This document shows, piece by piece, positions 33,371 through 41,983 of a stretch of DNA of 45,074 nucleotides. The notes under the pieces were generated by a model. The model was not told the origin of the DNA. It made no database searches and worked only from the letters and a program-made list of their open reading frames with translations. The stretch's first letter is position 1; each line of letters opens with the position of its first letter. A program made the translations under genes and the position numbers. This DNA comes from Deltaproteobacteria bacterium (GTDB lineage Bacteria; Desulfobacterota; Binatia; DP-6), in assembly GCA_005879585.1 (NCBI GenBank), contig VBKG01000311.1:1-45074 (forward strand), given 5' to 3'.

Positions 33371-34501
33371 TTACTCGGTGGGCGCCCCCGACTGAGGGCT
33401 GCCGCGGCCACGGCGGTGACGGCCGCCGCGTCGCCGACGCCGGCGGCGCGCCGCGGGTGCCGCTGCGCCTTCGAGCCCGCTCGGGGTACCCTCGGCGATC
33501 TGCTCGGGCTGGTCCGCGGCCGACGCTGGCTCCGGCGACAACGGCTCGTCGCCCGCGGACTCCAACAGCCGGACCGTCCCCTGGCGGTTGACGTCCAGCT
33601 CCTTGATCCGGCGAAGGCGCGTCACGAGGCGCGGCGAGCCGGGGGTGCGGCGGAAGCCGCGCTCCTTGAGCGCGTTGGACAGTGCGTCGATGCCGACGGC
33701 GCGCTCGCTCGACGCCGCGATCAGCTCGCGCGCGACCGCGAGCAGCTCGTCGTGTGGCGCGGTGTGCGCCTCGGCCGGCGCACCGCCGTTCGACGCGGGC
33801 GCTTCGACCCGCGCCACGGCGGGGCGCGACGGCGCGTCGCGCCGGCTGCCGCGGCGTCGCCGGCGCGACGAACGTTCCGGCGTACGCTCCAGGACCGGTG
33901 CTGCCCCGATGCCGGCGAGGGCACGGTACGACAGCCGCCGGAACGTGACCCCGAGGCTCGCCGCCACGTCGCCCACGGCGTCGAATGCCTGGTCGTCGGT
34001 GACGATCTGGAGCACGTCTCCCGGCCGCGCCGCGGCCAGCCACGCGCCGGCGGACACCGCGATCCGAAGGTCGCTCCAGTCCCGCACCCCGACCGACGGC
34101 GCGCTGTGGACGAGATGCGCACCGCGGCTGGCCAGCAGGCGCGCCGTGTCGTGGCCGATGACGCGCCAGTTGCCGACGCCGACCAGCTCCGTGGCGTTCT
34201 GCATCCAGTCGAGCTCGAGGTGTGCGAGGACGCGAGCGATGTGCTCGGCGCGGCTCGTGTTCTCGACGTCGAAAAACACCGCGCACCGCCGGCTCGGCAG
34301 CGGCGCCGGGGGCCGCGGCGGCGGGACGCGCGCGGCGAAGAGCGGCTCGACCGCGACGACCGGCGTCCCCTCCCGTTCCTCGGCCGGCGGCTCCGCGGCG
34401 GCCGGGACCTCGGGGGCGGTGACGGACGCCGGCTCGCGCCCTTTTCGCGGGCGAGCCCGACGGCCCTGGCGTCCCCGGCCGGACTTCCTCGGCGTGGTCA
34501 C
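33371..34501 (-). CDS. NYN-domain (PIN-like) protein with basic tails and a C-terminal winged-helix-like domain
   Basis: 376 residues starting at GTG 34501. An Arg/Lys/Pro-rich disordered N-terminus (1-70) is followed by a NYN/LabA-type PIN-like domain (72-190). It has CAVFFDVENTSRAEHI, GVGNWRVIGHD and VLQIVTDDQAFDAVGDVAAS, giving the acidic residues of the predicted ribonuclease active site. Residues 240-310 (HDELLAVARELIAASSERA, GIDALSNALKERGFRR, VTRLRRIKELDV) look like a winged-helix/OST-HTH-like RNA-binding domain. The tail is Arg-rich. An RNA-processing role is likely. Its promoter region abuts the divergent sensor kinase, 130 bp away. Confidence 0.8.
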   Translation of the reverse strand: MTTPRKSGRGRQGRRARPRKGREPASVTAPEVPAAAEPPAEEREGTPVVAVEPLFAARVPPPRPPAPLPSRRCAVFFDVENTSRAEHIARVLAHLELDWMQNATELVGVGNWRVIGHDTARLLASRGAHLVHSAPSVGVRDWSDLRIAVSAGAWLAAARPGDVLQIVTDDQAFDAVGDVAASLGVTFRRLSYRALAGIGAAPVLERTPERSSRRRRRGSRRDAPSRPAVARVEAPASNGGAPAEAHTAPHDELLAVARELIAASSERAVGIDALSNALKERGFRRTPGSPRLVTRLRRIKELDVNRQGTVRLLESAGDEPLSPEPASAADQPEQIAEGTPSGLEGAAAPAARRRRRRRGGRHRRGRGSPQSGAPTE

Positions 34502-34631
34502 CGGAGATGGTGCTTATCACGTCGGTCATCGGGATGCAGCTTCGCAAGGCGAACGCCAGGTGCGCGTGCGTCGCCCGGCAGATTTTCGACGCCCCCGGCC
34601 CGCCTAACGGCTGCGGGGAAAGCCGTAGGCC

Positions 34632-36530
34632 ATGGCATCGTCGTTGCTGTACCCCGCGACGATGGGAACGCCCACCGATGGCCCTCCTGCGGGCGATTCC
34701 AGTACGAGCGACCTCGGGGCGTTCAACCGCTGGCTCTGCCTGACGCGGCTCCGCGCCGCCGCCGCGGTCGCAGCGTTCGCGACGGCCATCGCCCCCTTCG
34801 GGCTCGCCTCGATCAACCTGATCGCGGTATTCGCCGTGTGCGGGAGCCTCGCGCTCACCTCGCTCGTCGGCCTCTCCGTCCGGCCGCTCCGAAGGGTGCC
34901 GGTCGGCTTCTTCTACGCCCAGACGGCGGTCGACCTGCTCGCCATCACGCTCGGGATCGGCTTCTCGATGGCAGGCCAGCCGGCGGTACTCTTCCACCTC
35001 ATCTACATCCTCGTCATCGTGCCCGCGAGCCTCTTCTCCTCGCCCGCGGGCATCACGGCGGCGATCGTTGCGACGATCGGGCACGAGCTGCTGGTCGGGT
35101 TCGGGCACGGCTTCGCGCCGGCCGCCTTCGTGGGCGTCGAGTCGCTGATCCCGGTGTTCCTCTTCTTCCTGATCGCGCACCAGACGGCCTTCTACGGCTC
35201 GCACCTGCACGAGAAGAACCGCATGCTCACCGGCCTCGCCGAGAGCCTGAAGGAGAGCCGGAAGAGCCTCGCGGCCGAGGGACGGCTGTCCGCGGCACTG
35301 GTGGACGCCGCGCAGACGCTCAGCGCGAGTGTCGAGGCGCCGGCGCTCTTCGAGCACCTGACCCGGACGACGCGCGAGCAGCTGTGCGCCGACTGGGGAG
35401 CCACGTTCCTCGTCGACCTCGAGCGGAACACGTTCCACATGGCGGCCGCGACCGACTCGCAGCTCTCGTCGGGGGAGCTCAGCCGCATCGAGTTCCCGCT
35501 CTCGAGCTGGTCGGCGGTCGGGCGCCTCACGGTACACCGCGTGGTGGTCCTGAACGGCAGGCTCGCGGAGTGCACGCCGGCGGTGTTCACCGGCGATCGG
35601 AAGCTCGCGACGGTGCTCCTCGCGGCGCTCTACAACCACGGCGCCATGGTCGGCTTCCTGGCGGTCGGGTACACCGAGTTGCTCGTCGAGTCGAGCGAAT
35701 GGGCGCTCCGCCTGCTCGCCGGCATCGCGGAGCACGCGACCATCGTGATGCACAACGCCACCCTCCTCGAGGAGGTGAGGCAGGCGAGCGCGCTCAAGTC
35801 CGAGTTCGTCGGCGCCATCTCGCACGAGCTGCGCTCGCCGCTGAACGTGATCCTCGGCTACCTCGAGATGGCGCTCGACGGCGGCCTCGGCACCATCAGC
35901 TCCGAGCTGGAGGACGCACTCCGCCGCGCCCGGCGCCAGTCGATCGAGTTGCTCGAGCTGATCACGGCGCTCCTCGATCTGAACCGCCTCGAGGCCGGCC
36001 GCCTGCCGGTCCATCGCGCTTCGGTCGCGATGGCCGAGCTCCTGCGTACCGTCTTCCAGCAGCTCCCCGAGAACTGGGGACGGGCCGATGTGGAGCTGCG
36101 CCTCGACCTCGCCCCCGACCTGCCGATGATCGAGACCGACGCGCACAAGGTGAAGACCGTCGTCCGGAACCTCATCCACAACGCGCTCAAGTTCACCGAG
36201 CACGGGCACGTGACGCTCTCGGCGCAGACGAATCCCGGCGGCGGCGTCGAGATCACCGTCGCGGACAGCGGCCGCGGCATCCCACCGGAAGCCGTGCGCT
36301 ACGTCTTCGAGATGTTCCGCCAGGTGCCCGGCTCGGGCGGCGGCGGCGTGGGCCTCGGTCTGCACATCGTGCAGCGCTTCGTTCAGGTCCTCGGAGGCGC
36401 GGTCCGTGTCTCGAGCCAGGTGGGCGTCGGGACGCGCTTCACGGTCACGCTGCCGTACGTCGCGCCGATTCTGCGCTCCGTCCCGGTCCGGGGCGACGGG
36501 CTGCCCGCCGACGCGCCGAGCGCGGCGTAG
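34632..36530 (+). CDS. Membrane sensor histidine kinase with GAF-like domain
   Basis: 632 residues. About six transmembrane helices occupy residues 40-185 (for example INLIAVFAVCGSLALTSLVG and FLFFLIAHQTAFYG). A coiled linker at 195-235 leads to a GAF-like sensor domain (240-380). The HisKA domain carries His398 in FVGAISHELRSPLNVILGY. The ATPase has the N box NLIHNALKF, G1 DSGRGIP and G2 GVGLGLHIVQRF, so it should be active. There is no adjacent response regulator. The downstream CusF/WD40 lipoprotein is 42 bp away and may be co-transcribed, hinting at metal or envelope sensing. That is inference only. Confidence 0.9.
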   Translation: MASSLLYPATMGTPTDGPPAGDSSTSDLGAFNRWLCLTRLRAAAAVAAFATAIAPFGLASINLIAVFAVCGSLALTSLVGLSVRPLRRVPVGFFYAQTAVDLLAITLGIGFSMAGQPAVLFHLIYILVIVPASLFSSPAGITAAIVATIGHELLVGFGHGFAPAAFVGVESLIPVFLFFLIAHQTAFYGSHLHEKNRMLTGLAESLKESRKSLAAEGRLSAALVDAAQTLSASVEAPALFEHLTRTTREQLCADWGATFLVDLERNTFHMAAATDSQLSSGELSRIEFPLSSWSAVGRLTVHRVVVLNGRLAECTPAVFTGDRKLATVLLAALYNHGAMVGFLAVGYTELLVESSEWALRLLAGIAEHATIVMHNATLLEEVRQASALKSEFVGAISHELRSPLNVILGYLEMALDGGLGTISSELEDALRRARRQSIELLELITALLDLNRLEAGRLPVHRASVAMAELLRTVFQQLPENWGRADVELRLDLAPDLPMIETDAHKVKTVVRNLIHNALKFTEHGHVTLSAQTNPGGGVEITVADSGRGIPPEAVRYVFEMFRQVPGSGGGGVGLGLHIVQRFVQVLGGAVRVSSQVGVGTRFTVTLPYVAPILRSVPVRGDGLPADAPSAA

Positions 36531-36572
36531 CAGGGCTGGCAAAAACCCCCGCCGCACTCCAGAACTCCGGGG

Positions 36573-38186
36573 ATGCGGCGGCTCGCAGTCCTCGCTTTCG
36601 TCCTCGGCTGCGGCCAGCCCACCTACGTGGCGACGGGCGACGTCATCGCCGTCGACCCGGCCGCGCTCGAGGTCACCATCCGCCACGAGGACATCCCGGG
36701 GCTCATGGGCGCGATGACGATGCCGTTCCACGTCCGCTCGGCGGACGTGCTCGCGGGCATCGGGCCGGGTACGCGCGTGCGCTTCGAGCTCGTGCGCGTC
36801 GGTCAAGACCTCACGGTCACGAGCCTCGTCGCGCTTGGCGCCGCCGCGAGCGCGCGGCCCGGCATCCACGACCACACGCCGCACCACGGCGGCGTGGTCG
36901 CGATGATCGGCATGCGGCACCTCGAGGCCGTCGCGGCACCCGACGGCGCCGTGCGGGTCTGGGTGACGGACGTCTGGCGCCGGCCGGTCGCGCTCGACGG
37001 CACGACCGGCGTCGTGACGCTCGAGCAGCCGGAGGGACGCCGCGACGTGCCGCTCGCGGCGCGCGCCGGCGTGCTCGAAGGCGCCGGTCCGGCGCTCGCC
37101 GGGACCACCGTGGCGGCGCGCGTGCGCGTCGTCGAAGCCGGCGAGACGCTCGAATCGCACTTCGTCCTGCCCCTCGGCACGCGTACGACGGGAGCGGCCG
37201 GCATCGCGTCCACGGCATGCATACCGGTCGAACGGCGTCCGGGGGACGGCGCGCGCATCCCCCGATGCACGCTCGGCTTTCCCAGGACCGTCACCTTCAT
37301 CGCCGCCGCGCGCGACGGCTCGCGCGTCCTGGTCGGCGTCCTCGGCACGGGGGTGAGCGTCTGGCGGATGCCGGAGGCGGCCTTCGTCGAGGGCTTCGCG
37401 CCGCCACCGCCGAAGGCCGGGCCCGAGACGGAGGTGCCCCACCTCGAAGCCGTGAACGCCATGGCGCCGAGCCCGGACGGCGCCGAGGTCGTGGTGGCCG
37501 TCGAGAACCGGGTCCTGGTCAACGCGACCGCCGGCGGCGGCCTGCTCCGCGAGCTGCCCGATCATCCCGGCGTGGTGCGCGGCCTCGCCTGGTCGCCGGC
37601 GCCGCCGCGGCTCCTGATCACCGTCTTCTACGACGCCGCCGCGCACCTCGTCGGCGCCGCCGACGGACGGGAGCTCCGCCGCCTCCCCGTCGAGCGCGAG
37701 GGCGCGGCGGTGGCCTTCTCGGCCGACGGCCGGCAGGCCGCCGTCGCGAGCGACGCGGGGCCGGTGGCGATCTTCGACCTCGACTCGGCGGCGCCGCCCC
37801 GCATGCTCGCCGGCACCTCGCGGGCGGCCGAAGCGCTCGTGTTCGCCGGCGACCGGCTCCTCGCCGCCGGCGTCGACGGCACGATCCTCGTGTGGGACGT
37901 GGCGACGGGTACCGTCGTCGCCCGCCACGAGCTCGCCACGAGCCTCTATCGGGCCGCGATGTCGCCCGGCGGGCAGCTCGCCGCCGTGGGCGGCCTCGAC
38001 CGGCGGATCCGGCTCATCGACCTCGAGACCGGCGCACTCGTCGAGGAGGTCGACTGGCACGGCGCACCCGTCTGGGGCCTCGCCTGGGCGGGGACGCTCC
38101 TCGTCTCGGGCGACGGCAACGGACGGGTGGGCGTGTGGGATTTCGCTGATCGTCTGCGGGTTTCCGCCAGTGAGAAAGAACATTGA
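36573..38186 (+). CDS. Lipoprotein fusing CusF-like copper domain, His-rich segment and WD40-type propeller
   Basis: 537 residues with a lipoprotein signal (LAVLAFVLGCG; lipid-accepting Cys13). Residues 20-88 resemble CusF: ATGDVIAVDPAALEVTIRHE, then GLMGAMTMPFHV with Met48 and Met50, and a VRFELVRVGQDLTVTSL ending. Residues 95-140 contain IHDHTPHHGGVVAMIGMRHL, His 99, 101, 104, 105 and 116 being potential metal ligands, a segment I have seen in heavy-metal resistance proteins. From about residue 225 to the end are WD40-like blades, for example GTILVWDVATGTVVARHE and RLIDLETGALVEEVDW. This order is unusual for a copper protein. An envelope copper sensor or buffer is possible. It overlaps no gene and starts 42 bp after the sensor kinase. 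Confidence 0.78.
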   Translation: MRRLAVLAFVLGCGQPTYVATGDVIAVDPAALEVTIRHEDIPGLMGAMTMPFHVRSADVLAGIGPGTRVRFELVRVGQDLTVTSLVALGAAASARPGIHDHTPHHGGVVAMIGMRHLEAVAAPDGAVRVWVTDVWRRPVALDGTTGVVTLEQPEGRRDVPLAARAGVLEGAGPALAGTTVAARVRVVEAGETLESHFVLPLGTRTTGAAGIASTACIPVERRPGDGARIPRCTLGFPRTVTFIAAARDGSRVLVGVLGTGVSVWRMPEAAFVEGFAPPPPKAGPETEVPHLEAVNAMAPSPDGAEVVVAVENRVLVNATAGGGLLRELPDHPGVVRGLAWSPAPPRLLITVFYDAAAHLVGAADGRELRRLPVEREGAAVAFSADGRQAAVASDAGPVAIFDLDSAAPPRMLAGTSRAAEALVFAGDRLLAAGVDGTILVWDVATGTVVARHELATSLYRAAMSPGGQLAAVGGLDRRIRLIDLETGALVEEVDWHGAPVWGLAWAGTLLVSGDGNGRVGVWDFADRLRVSASEKEH

Positions 38187-38212
38187 CGGAGACGGAGCCG
38201 CGAGCATAGGGT
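38183..38212 (+). promoter_or_regulatory. Sigma-70-like promoter of the exported Cys-rich protein gene
   Basis: TTGACG (38183-38188), 18 nt, then TAGGGT (38207-38212), matching TAnnnT. An AGGAGG ribosome-binding site at 38224-38229 precedes ATG 38236 by 6 nt. The -35 overlaps the stop codon of the upstream lipoprotein gene. Confidence 0.5.
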
Positions 38213-38235
38213 TGGCGCCTCGCAGGAGGTCACAC

Positions 38236-39690
38236 ATGTCACGATTCGCTGCGCTCCTCGTTGCCGCCGCGCTCGCCGTTCTCGCCCCCGCCCGCGCCTT
38301 CGCGCTCTACCACCTGGCGCACATCAGCGAGATCATGGCGGGGATCACCGGCAATCCGAGCGTGCAGTACGTCGAGATCCGCATGGACGTGGGGTTCCAG
38401 AACATCGTCGGCAACACCCGGCTCACGGTCTTCGACTGCACCGGCACGACGGCCATGGTTCTCCTGACGATCCCCGACCCCGGGACCGTGGCCGGCCAGG
38501 TGCCGAACCAGGGCGGCGGGCGCCACTGGATCATGGGTACGTCGACGCTCGCCGGGGCGACGACGCCGTCGGTCACCCCGGACTTCGTGATGGCGCAAGG
38601 CATCCCCACTTCCTGCGGCATGGTGTGCTGGGGCGCTCCCGCCGACCCGATGACGTTCACGGCGGAGCCCCCGAATACCTGGAGCCAGTCGGACCCCAAC
38701 AACTACATCGATTGCGTCGCGTACGGCCCGTACACCGGCCCGCAGCGCACCGCGTGCACCGGGTTTCCGCTGGTCAGCGACAACCCCGGCGACGGCACGT
38801 TCAGCCTCACGCGCAACACGAACACCTGCTACGACTTCTCCCTCGCCTGCCCGACGCCGACCAATAACGGCCCGCCGAGCGGCGCCGAGGTCATGGGAAC
38901 GTTCGGCCCCTGCACCGCGCCGACCACCACGACGACGGTGGCCACGACCACAACGACGACCGTCACCACCCTCGCCTTCGGCGGCGACGACCCGGGCTGC
39001 CCGCCCGATTCGAGCGACCACTTGAAGTGTGGCGACGCCATCGTGAAGGCGCTCAGCAAGATGATCGGCACGGTCATCAAGTGCCACGCAAAGCAGGCCG
39101 ACGCCGCCTACAAGGTCTCGATCGGGAAGACCGCCTCCTTCGACGAGGAGGCATGCGAGACGCTCGACCCCGTGAGCCACAAGTCGGCGAAGGAGAAGTA
39201 CGATACGGCGGTCTCGAAGGTAACGTCCATCTGCAGCGCGACGCAGCTCTCCGGCGCGAACGCCGCCCGGGACACGATCCTCACGGCGCTCGACGGCAGC
39301 CTGAACGCCGCCGTCTACTGCGAGGGCACCAGCGACATCGACTCCGGGGGCGACGATTCGGGCAAGGTCCCGACCAGCGCCGCGAGCTCGAAGTGCGAGG
39401 ATGCGATCGGCAAGAACGTCGCGAAGCTCGCCGCGGGCGTGCTCCGCTGCCACTTCAAGCTGGCCGACGCCGCCTTCAAGAACAAGCCGTTCGACGAGGA
39501 GACGTGCGAGGCAACGGACCCGGTCAGCCACAAGGGTGCGCTCGACAAGTACAACCAGGCGCGCGACAAGCTCGTGGGCGGCGGTCTCTGTGCGGCCGGC
39601 TGCCAGAACGGCTCCGCCCAGGACACGCTCGCCGCGAGCATGACGGGGACGCTCGAGACCCTGAACGACAAGCCCTACCCGTGCCCGTAG
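38236..39690 (+). CDS. Exported lamin-tail-like protein with Thr-rich linker and Cys-rich C-terminal module
   Basis: 484 residues; ATG 38236 follows a strong ribosome-binding site. The signal peptide (FAALLVAAALAVLAPARAFA) is cleaved near residue 22. Residues 24-225 form a beta-sandwich-like domain with HISEIMAGITGNPSVQYVEI and NTRLTVFDCTG, resembling lamin-tail domains of bacterial surface proteins. Residues 229-245 are almost only Thr. Residues 247-484 are the Cys-rich module shared with the metalloprotease at 17770-19512: FGGDDPGC, HLKCGDAIVKAL, VIKCHAKQAD, two half-repeats with DPVSHKSAKEKY and DPVSHKGALDKY, and the YPCP ending. Function is unknown; surface display or attachment is an inference. 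The next gene overlaps by 10 bp. Confidence 0.82.
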   Translation: MSRFAALLVAAALAVLAPARAFALYHLAHISEIMAGITGNPSVQYVEIRMDVGFQNIVGNTRLTVFDCTGTTAMVLLTIPDPGTVAGQVPNQGGGRHWIMGTSTLAGATTPSVTPDFVMAQGIPTSCGMVCWGAPADPMTFTAEPPNTWSQSDPNNYIDCVAYGPYTGPQRTACTGFPLVSDNPGDGTFSLTRNTNTCYDFSLACPTPTNNGPPSGAEVMGTFGPCTAPTTTTTVATTTTTTVTTLAFGGDDPGCPPDSSDHLKCGDAIVKALSKMIGTVIKCHAKQADAAYKVSIGKTASFDEEACETLDPVSHKSAKEKYDTAVSKVTSICSATQLSGANAARDTILTALDGSLNAAVYCEGTSDIDSGGDDSGKVPTSAASSKCEDAIGKNVAKLAAGVLRCHFKLADAAFKNKPFDEETCEATDPVSHKGALDKYNQARDKLVGGGLCAAGCQNGSAQDTLAASMTGTLETLNDKPYPCP

Positions 39691-40100
39691 CGCTGGTGGT
39701 GGCCGCCCTCGCCGCGAGCTTTCGTCCCGACGTCGTCGCGGCGCTCTCGACCGCGAAGCAGATCTACGTCGCGACCCGGCGCGCCGACGGGACGGAGAGC
39801 AAGGTCGTCCCCGTCTGGTTCATGCTCGACGGCGACGCGATCTACTTCACGACCGGGCCGGACAGCTACAAGGCGCGCCGCATCGCCCGCGGCAGCCCGC
39901 TCCTCGTCTGGGTCGGAAGCCCCCAGGGGCCGCACTTCGTCGGCCAGGCCGAGCTGGTGCGCGATCCCGAGGTCGCGGCGCGCATGGCACCGGCGTACGA
40001 CCGGAAGTACTGGATCGCCTGGCTCGGCCTCTTCCGCCCGAACCCCGCTCGAGTCCGCGCCGGCAAGACGGTCATCGTCAAGGTTACCTCCAGGCAATAA
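39681..40100 (+). CDS. Pyridoxamine-phosphate-oxidase-like split-barrel protein, probably exported
   Basis: 139 residues from GTG 39681, overlapping the preceding gene by 10 bp. The N-terminus VPVALVVAALAASF looks like a short hydrophobic leader, though a cytoplasmic product is also possible. The rest, including TAKQIYVATRRADGTESKVV, VWFMLDGDAIYFTTGPDSYK and RRIARGSPLLVWVG, matches the FMN-binding split barrel of PNPOx-like and F420-dependent families. Those bind flavin or F420 to reduce small molecules. Cofactor residues cannot be confirmed by eye. A distantly similar exported protein is at 41998-42396. Confidence 0.7.
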   Translation: MPVALVVAALAASFRPDVVAALSTAKQIYVATRRADGTESKVVPVWFMLDGDAIYFTTGPDSYKARRIARGSPLLVWVGSPQGPHFVGQAELVRDPEVAARMAPAYDRKYWIAWLGLFRPNPARVRAGKTVIVKVTSRQ

Positions 40101-40122
40101 GGAGACGAACCGGGACGGCGTC

Positions 40123-41295
40123 CTATCGGGTGACGACCTGTCGTCGCGCGGGGTCGTAGCCGATGGCCACCTCGCCGCGCGCGATGGCGAGCAACGTCTC
40201 CCCGACGAGCTCGCGTCGCCAGCCGTGGACGACCCCGATCGCGTCGAGCTGCGTGTCGCGGCCGCCCTGGCTCGCGAGCGCTTCGATCTCGCGACCGGTG
40301 GCGATGACCTCGGGCGCGATGTCCTCGCGCTCCGCGACCGCCTGGACGGCGGCTTTCAGCAGCGCCGCGAGCCCGGGCGCCGGGGGTCGGCCCCGCAGGC
40401 GTGGCGGCCGGGCCGGCCAGCGCTCGGTCGGACACGCGACGCCGGCACGGATCGCGGCCAGGATCGCGCGTCCGTGGCGCTCGACCGCGCCGGGCGTGAG
40501 GCCGCGCACGTGCCGCAGGTCGTCCATCGTGTCGACGGGCCGGCCCGCCAGCGAGGTGAGGACGATGTCGTTGGCGACGAAGTTCGGGCGGATGTCGGCG
40601 CGCTCGGCGGCGCGCTCGCGCCACGCGGCGAGCTCGCGGAGGACCGCCAGCTCGCGACCGCCGAGCTTCTGCCATCCCTTCACCCACTCGTAGCGCTCCT
40701 CGGGCGGCACGGGCGCGTACCGCGCCGGTTCCTCGAGCGCGCGCATCTCCTCGTCGGCCCACGCGACGCGGCCCCGTCGCTCGAGGTCCGCGCGCAGCCC
40801 GTCGTGCAGCGCGAGCAGGTGGTGGACATCGTCCGCGGCATACGCGAGCTGCTCGCGCCGGAGTGGCCGGCGCACCCAATCCGTGTAGGTCTGGTCCTTC
40901 TTGATCTGCACCTTCAGCACGCGCTCGAGGAGCGTCGAGAGCCCCACCTGGAGGCCGTAGCCGAGGAAGGCCGCCTCGATCTGCGTGTCGAAGACGCCGC
41001 GGACCGGATCGCCCGCGAGCGACGCGAAGATCTCGAGGTCCTGCGTGCCACCGTGCAGCACCACCGGCACCGCCGGGTCGCGCAGCACCGAGGAGAGTGC
41101 GCCGAGGTCGGGCACCGCGACCGCGTCGATCACGGCGACGCCGCCGTCCGTCGCCACCTGGACGACGCCGAGCATGGGGCGGTACGTCCGCTCCCAGACG
41201 AACTCCGTGTCGAGCGCGAGCCGCCCCGCGGCGCGGAGCTCCGCCGCGAGCGCGTCGAGCGCGTGCGACGTGGTGATCAGCCGGGGTTCTTGCAC
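40123..41295 (-). CDS. rnd: Ribonuclease D
   Basis: 390 residues. The DEDDy exonuclease domain has Asp29 and Glu31 in RLALDTEFVWERTYRP, Asp86 in HGGTQDLEIF and the Tyr152/Asp156 pair in LAYAADDVHHLL. An HRDC domain follows (about 210-290; LRELAAWRERAAERADIRP). The full set of metal-binding residues supports 3'-5' exonuclease activity in tRNA and stable-RNA maturation. It converges on the split-barrel gene with a 22-bp gap. The metallo-beta-lactamase-fold gene upstream ends 7 bp away on the same strand, so co-transcription is likely. Confidence 0.92.
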   Translation of the reverse strand: MQEPRLITTSHALDALAAELRAAGRLALDTEFVWERTYRPMLGVVQVATDGGVAVIDAVAVPDLGALSSVLRDPAVPVVLHGGTQDLEIFASLAGDPVRGVFDTQIEAAFLGYGLQVGLSTLLERVLKVQIKKDQTYTDWVRRPLRREQLAYAADDVHHLLALHDGLRADLERRGRVAWADEEMRALEEPARYAPVPPEERYEWVKGWQKLGGRELAVLRELAAWRERAAERADIRPNFVANDIVLTSLAGRPVDTMDDLRHVRGLTPGAVERHGRAILAAIRAGVACPTERWPARPPRLRGRPPAPGLAALLKAAVQAVAEREDIAPEVIATGREIEALASQGGRDTQLDAIGVVHGWRRELVGETLLAIARGEVAIGYDPARRQVVTR

Positions 41296-41302
41296 GGTAT
41301 GG

Positions 41303-41905
41303 TCAGGCAGGGAACGTCGCGACCAGCTCGCGGAGCCGTGCGCCTGCCTCGCGGAGGATCGGCTCGCCGTCGCCGACGAGCACCGTGTCGATCTCGAGGC
41401 TGGTGAGCGCCTCGACGCTCTCGCGGAGCCGCGGCGGGTCGTCCATCACCTTCTCGCGGAGAAGCGAGAGGCGTCCGGGCGGGTTGCCGATGACCACGTC
41501 GCCGACGACCAGAAGCCGGCGCGCGGCGTCGTAGAGCGCGACCTCGCCCGGAGACTTCCCCGGGACGCCGACCACGGAGAACGGGCCGATGCGCGCGCCG
41601 GCGTGCAGCTCGGCGTCGATCGTCGCGCCCTGGCCGCGCGCGTAGGCGGCGTCGGCGGGGTGGATCGCCACCGGCGCGCCGGTCTGCTCGCGGACCAGGT
41701 TGGCCCTGCGGACGTGGTTCCGGTTGGTCACCAGGATGTGCGCCACGCCCTCGCCGCGCAGCAGCGCGAGGACGTCGTCACCGGGCTCGACGGGGTCGAT
41801 GCAGAGGTTCCCGTCGGGGTGACGGACGAGATAGCCGTTGAAGTCGTACCCGTGAGGCTCCGAACGCCAGGACCACATGACGATACCGGTGACGATCTCC
41901 CGCAT
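41303..41905 (-). CDS. Metallo-beta-lactamase-fold protein with altered metal site
   Basis: 200 residues from ATG 41905, with a GGAGG ribosome-binding site 5 nt upstream. The MBL scaffold is visible: GYDFNGYLVRHPDGNLCIDP, HILVTNRNHVRRANLV, APVAIHPADAAY, VVGVPGKSPGEVALYDA and LLVVGDVVIGNPPG. In place of the standard HxHxDH motif the sequence reads TNRNHVR, leaving one His, and the later His positions (GHTPG and HGE types) read GKSPG and GDGEP. It therefore cannot bind two zinc ions in the canonical way. It may be a non-metal or single-metal paralog. RNase D follows 7 bp downstream. Confidence 0.75.
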   Translation of the reverse strand: MREIVTGIVMWSWRSEPHGYDFNGYLVRHPDGNLCIDPVEPGDDVLALLRGEGVAHILVTNRNHVRRANLVREQTGAPVAIHPADAAYARGQGATIDAELHAGARIGPFSVVGVPGKSPGEVALYDAARRLLVVGDVVIGNPPGRLSLLREKVMDDPPRLRESVEALTSLEIDTVLVGDGEPILREAGARLRELVATFPA

Positions 41906-41983
41906 GGCGTCCTCCGCGGCCGGACATTAGCCCGAGGACGGCATCGCTGGAAACGGGGTCTGGAGGCGAACGCGCCGGTCGGC

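Noticed and set aside
33078-38237. Very long open frames on both strands (1719 and 1577 codons) across the kinase and lipoprotein region
   Set aside because: Very GC-rich DNA leaves antisense and shifted frames open. The translations are Arg/Gly/Ala-rich without motifs, whereas the overlapping real genes carry full domain signatures.
38236-39690. KCH motifs as c-type haem binding sites
   Set aside because: The sequence is VIKCH or VLRCH, without the CxxCH pattern, so covalent haem attachment is not supported.
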